NCBI GenBank assembly: GCA_934417455.1
Contig: CAKRWK010000020.1
Location: 1-10,940 of the forward strand
Direction: 5' to 3'
Source of the DNA: an uncultured Eubacteriales bacterium
GTDB taxonomy: Bacteria; Bacillota; Clostridia; Oscillospirales; CAG-272
DNA: 10,940 nucleotides
Numbering within the stretch: position 1 is the first letter of the stretch; every line of letters begins with the position of its first letter. Positions 6,987 through 10,940 of the stretch are shown one piece after another. The notes beneath the pieces are model-generated. The model did not search any database and was not told where the DNA came from. It saw nothing but the letters and a program-made list of their open reading frames with translations. The position numbers were made by a program, and so were the translations under genes.

Positions 6987-7489
6987 GCACGTCTGTATTC
7001 GTTTATAATGGGAAGCTGCCCGAGGAAAAAATCCATCAGAGAATGGCGGAATTATCCGAAAAAATCAGATACAGATTCAAGGACATTTCGTGGTTGAAAA
7101 AAGCGTTTTACACAGGGATAGAAACAGATACCAACGTAGAAAAATACGCCAATTCTCCGATGGCCACGCTCGGGGACAGAGTTTTGAGCCTTATTATCAC
7201 AGAAAAACTCTTTGATGAGGGCAAAACTTCAGGCGAAATTACAACGACAAAATCTTGTGCCGAAAGTAACGACAGGTGGCGTGAAATCAGCATAAAGCAC
7301 GATTTGCGACAGTATGCCTTCAATGACGAATATTTCTTTTATAGAGCGCCGAAACACGAACAACTGCCACACGGGAAACACGACCGATACTTTGAGGCTC
7401 TGGCGGCCGCAGTCTACAAAGACTCGTCATCCATACAGCAAACCGCACAAATTCTCATGATCTTTTTGGAAATCAAAAATATTGCTTGA
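6983..7489 (+). CDS. RNase III-like single-domain protein
   Basis: 168 aa, with no double-stranded-RNA-binding domain. RNase III-type landmarks: ISWLKKAFYTG (35-45, like the LxxALTH region), TLGDRVLSLIITEKLFDEG (62-80, the LGD signature), GEI followed by a helical middle (84-110), and HDRYFEALAAAVYKD (133-147, like the ADxxEALIGAIYLD motif). Compared with E. coli RNase III, the counterparts of Asp45 and Glu117 are present (Asp65, Glu138). Glu38 and Glu41 appear replaced (Ser58, Ala61), and Asp114 aligns with Arg135 unless the neighbouring Asp134 stands in. So the acidic site is incomplete and activity is uncertain. It starts inside the stop of the barnase-like gene (ATGA), with AAAGGA upstream. 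It is predicted soluble and cytosolic. It is more AT-rich than the genes before it. Processing of structured RNA or a binding-only role are both possible. Confidence 0.75.
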   Translation: MSTSVFVYNGKLPEEKIHQRMAELSEKIRYRFKDISWLKKAFYTGIETDTNVEKYANSPMATLGDRVLSLIITEKLFDEGKTSGEITTTKSCAESNDRWREISIKHDLRQYAFNDEYFFYRAPKHEQLPHGKHDRYFEALAAAVYKDSSSIQQTAQILMIFLEIKNIA

Positions 7490-7546
7490 AGGATATAAAA
7501 AGAGCCTCCGTGCATATCAGTTTTTTGTCTGCAGGCTATAGGAATT

Positions 7547-8050
7547 TCAAAAAAACTTGTAGTCAAACAATTCGTTCAGGAAATTTATGCAAATTTCAAA
7601 TTCGTCAAAAGTGATGGCTCTTGTATACGTTTGCCAATCTAAATCGATATGGGCATATAATTTGTCTCGGGCCGTGCTCAAGCGATTCAATAAATCTTTA
7701 TTTTTCGCCTCAAATTTTTCTATTTCTTGCATTTTATCCGTAGAATTTCTGTGAATTGATATTTGATTATTTCTCCCTTTTATGAGTAGTGCGGATAGAT
7801 AATTGATAATAAGCATAATCCGCGCCTCCGTTGTAGATTCTTTACCTAAGTAGGAATGCAGGTTTTTTTTGAATGCATTCTGCTGTTGTGATGTTAGTTT
7901 CATATAATTCTGTTTTGTTTTTTCAAGACTGTTTGCATCTATGACATCATTTATCCACTGCCGTGGAGGGTTTTCTTTTAATTCTTTGAAACAAAAGTTG
8001 ATTCTACTTAAAGCCGATATTTGCATTTTTTTCATCTCAACTTTTAACAT
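7547..8050 (-). CDS. Putative HEPN/AbiU2-like protein
   Basis: A 167-aa, mostly helical protein ending with LSTARDKLYAHIDLDW at about 124-139. The R-D-K-L-Y-A-H segment (Arg128 to His134) is an R-x5-H motif of the kind found in HEPN ribonuclease domains, and its surroundings recall AbiU2-type abortive-infection proteins (arginine helix, then HxD). The N-terminal half is rich in Lys, Asn and Gln and not recognised. The start at 8050 has GAGGTG nine bases upstream; the GTG at 8062 (adding four residues) is the alternative. The gene is convergent with the ribonuclease operon, has its own promoter, and its base composition is strikingly AT-rich (about 30% GC in the 60-base row 7741-7800 by hand count), which suggests acquisition by transfer. 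No nucleotidyltransferase (MNT) partner or second toxin-antitoxin gene is adjacent. Function is inferred from one motif. Confidence 0.7.
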   Translation of the reverse strand: MLKVEMKKMQISALSRINFCFKELKENPPRQWINDVIDANSLEKTKQNYMKLTSQQQNAFKKNLHSYLGKESTTEARIMLIINYLSALLIKGRNNQISIHRNSTDKMQEIEKFEAKNKDLLNRLSTARDKLYAHIDLDWQTYTRAITFDEFEICINFLNELFDYKFF

Positions 8051-8098
8051 CTCTATTTGCACCTCATCTGTAATATCCCAGTGTTCGATTTTGTTTGT

Positions 8099-8127
8099 AT
8101 TTTACCACACTGCAAAACAAAAATCAA
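8099..8127 (-). promoter_or_regulatory. Promoter of the HEPN-like gene
   Basis: On the minus strand: TTGATT (8122-8127), 17-bp spacer, TAAAAT (8099-8104), with TGG directly before the -10 (extended -10). Transcription should start near 8092, giving a leader of about 42 bases. No clear operator symmetry is seen, so expression may be constitutive. Confidence 0.8.
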
Positions 8128-8191
8128 GGACGAAGAGCCCCGTTCAAAAATATTGACGACCAGATGTGTTAGGATAATCGTTAGCACATAA

Positions 8192-8359
8192 ATTAATTTT
8201 CCGCTTCAATCTATAGGCGGCCTTGCATATGGAGAATATTCCTTTGTCCTCAAGCAGTTTGATAAAGACAACCACTTATTGTTGGAAACCGATTATGTGG
8301 AATTTTCGATTGTTAAATCTCAACCATCCCCCCGATTTGGGTTTGTAAACAGGATATGA
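8192..8359 (+). pseudogene. Probable C-terminal remnant of a broken gene
   Basis: A plus-strand frame stays open for 55 codons to a TGA at 8357-8359 and reads like real protein, for example AYGEYSFVLKQFDKDNHLLL followed by ETDYVEFSIVKSQ: alternating hydrophobic and polar residues as in a beta-sandwich edge. There is no ATG or GTG at its beginning with a ribosome site, and a TAA closes the frame at 8189-8191. This suggests the 5' part was lost, perhaps when the AT-rich HEPN-like gene was inserted. I do not recognise the parent family. The chance that it is merely a fortuitous open frame is real. Confidence 0.45.
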
Positions 8360-8363
8360 ATTA

Positions 8364-8397
8364 AACAAAACGGGCGGATACATCCGCCCGTTTTGTT
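8364..8397 (-). terminator. Intrinsic terminator after the ASRT-family gene
   Basis: A perfect 15-bp stem (arms beginning AACAAAACGGGCGGA) closes a 4-nt loop and ends CGTTTTGTTT on the minus strand. It lies 38 bases beyond the stop of the ASRT-family gene. The symmetric AT-rich ends mean it can also stop plus-strand transcription coming from the gene remnant. Confidence 0.88.
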
Positions 8398-8435
8398 ATG
8401 AAAGACCGCTTGCTTTCGCACACGGCTCCGCTCTT

Positions 8436-8792
8436 TCAATACGCAATCGTCGTCATCAGCGCGTAGTTCGGCTGGGTGACGTCGAGGCGCGAGCCCTGCA
8501 CGACAATGTCCGTATCCGACTCAACGAGCACGGCGTACGGCGTCAGGCGGGGGATGCTTTCGCCCTTATCGTTTTTGATTTTGTCAAGGCGGATGTGGTT
8601 GGTGCGCTCCCGTTTGCACTCGGCATGAAAGCCGCGCATCGGCTCTCTGTCCTCAAAGAAGAGGGTCAGGTCGATATGGGCATCCTTATCCGACAGGTTC
8701 AGAACGCAGACGGCCTCATGGCAGACAAGGTCGCCCGAAACGGCGGTGCCCATATATCCGTCCGGCAGAAGCCAGCGTTTTTTTCCGTTCAT
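8436..8792 (-). CDS. Sensory rhodopsin transducer (ASRT) family protein
   Basis: 118-aa soluble beta-rich protein matching the family named for the Anabaena sensory rhodopsin transducer along its length: W7 with LPDGYMG, HEAVCVLNLSDKDAHIDLTL (25-44), FFEDREPM (45-52), RTNHIRLD (63-70), TPYAVLVESDTDIVVQGSRL (84-103) and the closing ALMTTIAY. In Anabaena the protein partners a membrane rhodopsin. Homologues occur in many bacteria without rhodopsin, and the fold has been proposed to bind small molecules, possibly sugars; no rhodopsin gene is in this window. GGAGG lies nine bases before the ATG, it has its own promoter, and a strong terminator follows, so it is a single-gene unit diverging from the K+ uptake genes. 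The family assignment is strong, the role unknown. Confidence 0.92.
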   Translation of the reverse strand: MNGKKRWLLPDGYMGTAVSGDLVCHEAVCVLNLSDKDAHIDLTLFFEDREPMRGFHAECKRERTNHIRLDKIKNDKGESIPRLTPYAVLVESDTDIVVQGSRLDVTQPNYALMTTIAY

Positions 8793-8825
8793 GGTATAAA
8801 TCCTCCGAAAATGTTTTTCGCTTCC

Positions 8826-8854
8826 ATTTTAACCGATGACAAACAAAAAATCAA
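8826..8854 (-). promoter_or_regulatory. Promoter of the ASRT-family gene
   Basis: Minus strand: TTGATT (8849-8854), 17-bp spacer, TAAAAT (8826-8831). The start of transcription should be near 8819, so the leader is about 27 bases and contains GGAGG. The -35 lies in one arm of the 10-bp inverted repeat shared with the divergent trkA promoter. Confidence 0.8.
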
Positions 8855-8891
8855 GGGGATTTCCATAATTCAGCAAAAATGCTTGATTTTT
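8846..8891. repeat. Inverted repeat spanning both divergent -35 boxes
   Basis: AAAAATCAAG (8846-8855) and CTTGATTTTT (8882-8891) are exact 10-bp inverted copies separated by 26 bases. Each contains the -35 TTGATT of one of the two divergent promoters. Part of the symmetry is simply that both promoters use the same -35 hexamer, but the flanking identity extends beyond it. Confidence 0.55.
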
Positions 8892-8911
8892 CACCCCGAT
8901 TGTGCTACAAT
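8883..8911 (+). promoter_or_regulatory. Promoter of the trkA-trkH operon
   Basis: TTGATT (8883-8888), 17-bp spacer, TACAAT (8906-8911), with TGC directly before the -10 (extended -10). Transcription should begin near 8918, leaving a leader of roughly 67 bases with a stable hairpin. Confidence 0.82.
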
Positions 8912-8928
8912 AAGCGGAAAGAAACGGG

Positions 8929-8961
8929 GCGGTGTCCGACGAACGGAACACCGCACACCGC
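8929..8961 (+). promoter_or_regulatory. Leader hairpin with duplicated right arm before trkA
   Basis: GCGGTGT (8929-8935) pairs with ACACCGC (8948-8954), and CCG (8936-8938) with CGG (8944-8946), leaving one bulged A and a 5-nt loop. ACACCGC is repeated immediately (8955-8961), so the left arm could pair with either copy. The element ends about 5 bases before the ribosome site and has no T-run, so it is not a terminator. The leader is too short for a c-di-AMP riboswitch of the ydaO type. Confidence 0.5.
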
Positions 8962-8984
8962 AAAGAGAAAGGATGGTTTTTCGG

Positions 8985-10346
8985 ATGAAAATCATCATTG
9001 CCGGCATCGGAAAAGTCGGCGCAACGCTGGCCGAACAACTGGCGGCGGAGGGATATGACATTACCCTCATCGACAACGAGGCGGGCGTTCTGCGTTCGGC
9101 CGTGGAACAGAACGACGTTATGACGGTCAACGGCAACTGCGCGTCCATGGACACGCTGAAAGACGCCAGTGTGGACGGCGCGGACATTCTGATTGCCGCC
9201 ACGGGCTCGGACGAGGTCAACCTTCTGACCTGCGTCACGGCACATCAACTGAACCCGACGCTGCACACCATTGCCCGTATCCGCAATCCGGAATATTCCG
9301 AACAATGCTACCGCATGCGGGACGTGTTTTTCCTCTCCATGATATTCAATCCGGAAAAACAGACGGCAACGGAAATTGAGCATTTGCTGAAATATCCCGG
9401 TTTCTTAAAGCGCGAAACCTTTGCCAAAGGACGCATGGAAATTGTGGAATTAAAGGTCGATTCGACAAGCAAACTTTGCAATATTGCCTTAAACCGGCTT
9501 GACAGCGTCATCCAATGCCGTGTGCTTATATGCACGGTACTCCGTGACGGAAAGGCCATGGCACCGGACGGCTCTTTTGTTCTGAAAGAGGGGGACCGCC
9601 TGTTTGTCACCGCTTCCGCAGACGACCTGACAAATCTTCTCGCAAACCTCGGCATCGTCACGCACCGCACGCGGCGGGTCATGCTGATAGGCGGCGGAAA
9701 AATCAGTTACTACCTCGCGGACGCACTGACGGAAAAGGGCATGAATGTCACCGTCATCGAAAAAGACGAGGATTGCTGCACGGAACTGGCGGAAGATCTG
9801 CCGAAGGCGAATATCATTCTCGGCGACGCCAGTTTTCAGAACCTGCTCGAGAGCGAAGGCATTGCCGGCATGGACGCCGTGATTTCCCTGACGGGTATGG
9901 ACGAACTCAACATCCTGACGTCCCTTTACGCAAACAGTTTCGGCGTGCCGCGTATCATCACCAAACTCGGACGGGTGGAAAACAGCCGCATGATTTCGGC
10001 ACTTCCCATCGGCAGCGTCATCAGCCCGCGCAAACTTTGCTGTAACAATGTCGTGCGCTATGTGCGCGCGGTTCAAAAGCAGACGGGCGCCGCACTGACA
10101 GTGCATTCCATCGCCGACGGACAGGCGGAAGCCATCGAATTTCTCGTGGACGCCAACACGCGCCACTGCGGCGAAGCGCTGAAAGACATCCGCCTGAAAA
10201 ACAACATTCTTTTAGCGGGCATCAGCCGCGTCGGAAAAACGGAACTTCCCGGCGGTCATTCCTCGTTTGAAGAGGGAGACACGGTGATTATCGTTTCCGG
10301 TCGGGACGACGTCATCATGGAACTCAACGATATTTTTGACGACTGA
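8985..10346 (+). CDS. trkA: Trk system K+ transporter NAD-binding protein TrkA
   Basis: Cytosolic regulatory subunit (453 aa, usual size) that binds NAD(H) or other nucleotides and gates the TrkH K+ channel encoded directly downstream. It has the duplicated layout: Rossmann domain 1 from residue 1 with the dinucleotide motif GIGKVG (7-12) and the acidic Asp30 at the end of the second strand, a first TrkA-C domain (about 140-225), a second Rossmann domain from about 232 (MLIGGGKISYYLADAL, Glu259 at the second strand) and a second TrkA-C (about 365-453). In the second nucleotide motif the third glycine is replaced by Ser241, so the two sites may bind differently. The ATG at 8985 has AAAGG about 12 bases upstream; the in-frame ATG at 8973 abuts that site and is less likely. 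trkH begins 17 bases after the stop. Confidence 0.95.
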   Translation: MKIIIAGIGKVGATLAEQLAAEGYDITLIDNEAGVLRSAVEQNDVMTVNGNCASMDTLKDASVDGADILIAATGSDEVNLLTCVTAHQLNPTLHTIARIRNPEYSEQCYRMRDVFFLSMIFNPEKQTATEIEHLLKYPGFLKRETFAKGRMEIVELKVDSTSKLCNIALNRLDSVIQCRVLICTVLRDGKAMAPDGSFVLKEGDRLFVTASADDLTNLLANLGIVTHRTRRVMLIGGGKISYYLADALTEKGMNVTVIEKDEDCCTELAEDLPKANIILGDASFQNLLESEGIAGMDAVISLTGMDELNILTSLYANSFGVPRIITKLGRVENSRMISALPIGSVISPRKLCCNNVVRYVRAVQKQTGAALTVHSIADGQAEAIEFLVDANTRHCGEALKDIRLKNNILLAGISRVGKTELPGGHSSFEEGDTVIIVSGRDDVIMELNDIFDD

Positions 10347-10362
10347 AAAAGGAGTCGGTACT

Positions 10363-10940
10363 TTGAACTTCAAAATGATAGGGCGGTTTCACGCCCTGAT
10401 ATTTGCCGCGGTGGCGATTTTCATGACCCCGGCACTCGTCATCAGCATAGCGGACAGCGAGACCCGGTCCGTGTGGGCATTTGTGGCCACCATCGTCCTT
10501 TGCGCGGCACTTTCGGCCACGCTCGGCTATTTCTGCCGCTGTGCGGACAAACGGTTTTATGCAAAAGAGGGATTGATTTGCGTCGGCGTGGCATGGATCA
10601 GCATTTGCCTTGTCGGTTCACTTCCCTTCTTTGTTTCGGGAGAAATTCCTTCTTTTATCGACGCGCTGTTTGAAATCGTGTCCGGATTCACCACGACCGG
10701 GGCATCCGTCGTCACGGATGTGGAGGCCATGTCCCGCGGTATGCTCTATTGGCGCAGTTTCAGTCATTGGCTGGGCGGTATGGGCGTTCTTGTCTTTCTT
10801 CTGGCCATTATTCCGGTCAGCGGAAAAAATCAGGGATTTACGCTCCATCTCATGCGGGCGGAAAGCCCCGGCCCCGACGTTGGCAAACTCGTGCCGAAAA
10901 TCCGGCAGACCGCCGCGATTCTGTATATCACCTACATTTC
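10363..10940 (+). CDS. trkH: Trk/Ktr K+ channel subunit TrkH, N-terminal part (cut by window edge)
   Basis: Membrane K+ channel partner of TrkA; the first 192 codons are in the window. Hydrophobic helices are seen at about 10-30, 37-56, 69-90 and 139-152, and the first pore loop with the K+ selectivity filter is SGFTTTGASV (107-116), followed by the conserved WRSFSHWLGGMGVLVF segment. Three further pore loops should follow outside the window. The start is taken as TTG at 10363, which has GGAG eight bases upstream; the ATG at 10375 lies too far from it but cannot be excluded. It forms an operon with trkA. Confidence 0.93.
   Translation, partial: MNFKMIGRFHALIFAAVAIFMTPALVISIADSETRSVWAFVATIVLCAALSATLGYFCRCADKRFYAKEGLICVGVAWISICLVGSLPFFVSGEIPSFIDALFEIVSGFTTTGASVVTDVEAMSRGMLYWRSFSHWLGGMGVLVFLLAIIPVSGKNQGFTLHLMRAESPGPDVGKLVPKIRQTAAILYITYI

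Larger units (their letters stand above)
8051..8435. other. AT-rich intergenic stretch, 385 bp
   Basis: It contains the promoter of the HEPN-like gene (8099-8127), a plus-strand open stretch that looks like a broken gene (8192-8359) and a terminator hairpin (8364-8397). No complete gene or RNA gene was seen. With the HEPN-like gene it forms an AT-rich patch between GC-richer neighbours. Confidence 0.6.

Noticed and set aside
6306..7489. Reading the barnase-like and RNase III-like genes as a toxin with its immunity protein
   Set aside because: The second protein has the LGD and EAL landmarks of an RNase III fold and no likeness to barstar; an immunity role is not supported by sequence, so it is left as an open question only.
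7503..7537. Possible terminator between the convergent RNase III-like and HEPN-like genes
   Set aside because: The only pairing is AGCC/GGCT plus TGCA/TGCA with a bulge and a 15-nt loop, and no T-run follows; too weak to call.
8331..8341. CCCGATTTGGG also present at 4596-4606, perhaps a shared operator
   Set aside because: An 11-base match is expected by chance in a window of this size, and the second copy is within the gene remnant, not at a promoter.
7490..8435. Insertion sequence or integrative element as the origin of the AT-rich patch
   Set aside because: No transposase or integrase gene, no terminal inverted repeats and no target duplication were seen at its borders.
8595..8984. Upstream extension of the trkA frame by about 130 codons
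   Set aside because: It runs through the ASRT gene antisense, the divergent promoters and the leader; TrkA families start at the MKIIIAGIG segment, which has a ribosome site.

Overview
The window looks like a chromosomal segment of a low-to-mid GC Firmicute, probably an anaerobic gut Clostridia lineage (Oscillospirales or Christensenellales type). This is inferred from the strong AGGAGG-type ribosome binding sites, GTG and TTG starts, SigA-type promoters with exact 17-bp spacers, the lipoprotein with a Pro-Thr linker, and the gene content. No 16S or other marker is present, so the taxonomy is an inference.

Layout. (1) 1-4451, minus strand: an oligopeptide-type ABC importer read leftwards. 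An unusually large lipoprotein binding protein (973 aa) is followed by a strong terminator hairpin, then an OppB-type permease, then an OppC-type permease cut by the window edge. (2) 4452-4928: a non-coding divergent region with a probable promoter for the importer and a very clear promoter for the next operon, the latter preceded by near-helically phased T-tracts. (3) 4929-7489, plus strand: a tight four-gene operon: a small helix-turn-helix protein, an unrecognised protein with a Gly/Ala-rich hydrophobic hairpin, a barnase-like ribonuclease domain held between two membrane helices, and an RNase III-like single-domain protein. This is the most interesting part of the window. (4) 7490-8435: a visibly AT-rich accessory patch with a minus-strand gene carrying an R-x5-H motif of the HEPN/AbiU2 kind, its own promoter, and what looks like the C-terminal remnant of a broken gene. 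(5) 8436-8792, minus strand: a protein of the Anabaena sensory rhodopsin transducer (ASRT) family, diverging from (6) 8985-10940, plus strand: trkA and the start of trkH, a K+ uptake system.

How the parts work together. The importer captures peptides (or another family-5 ligand) through its lipoprotein and passes them through the OppB/OppC channel; the ATPases are probably to the left of the window. TrkA gates the TrkH channel through NAD/nucleotide binding. The central operon pairs two ribonuclease folds, one predicted outside the membrane with all main catalytic residues and one predicted cytosolic with part of its acidic site missing, plus a putative DNA-binding protein and a membrane hairpin protein. 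No barstar-like inhibitor is visible. Its purpose (extracellular RNA use, competition, or defence) cannot be decided from sequence alone.
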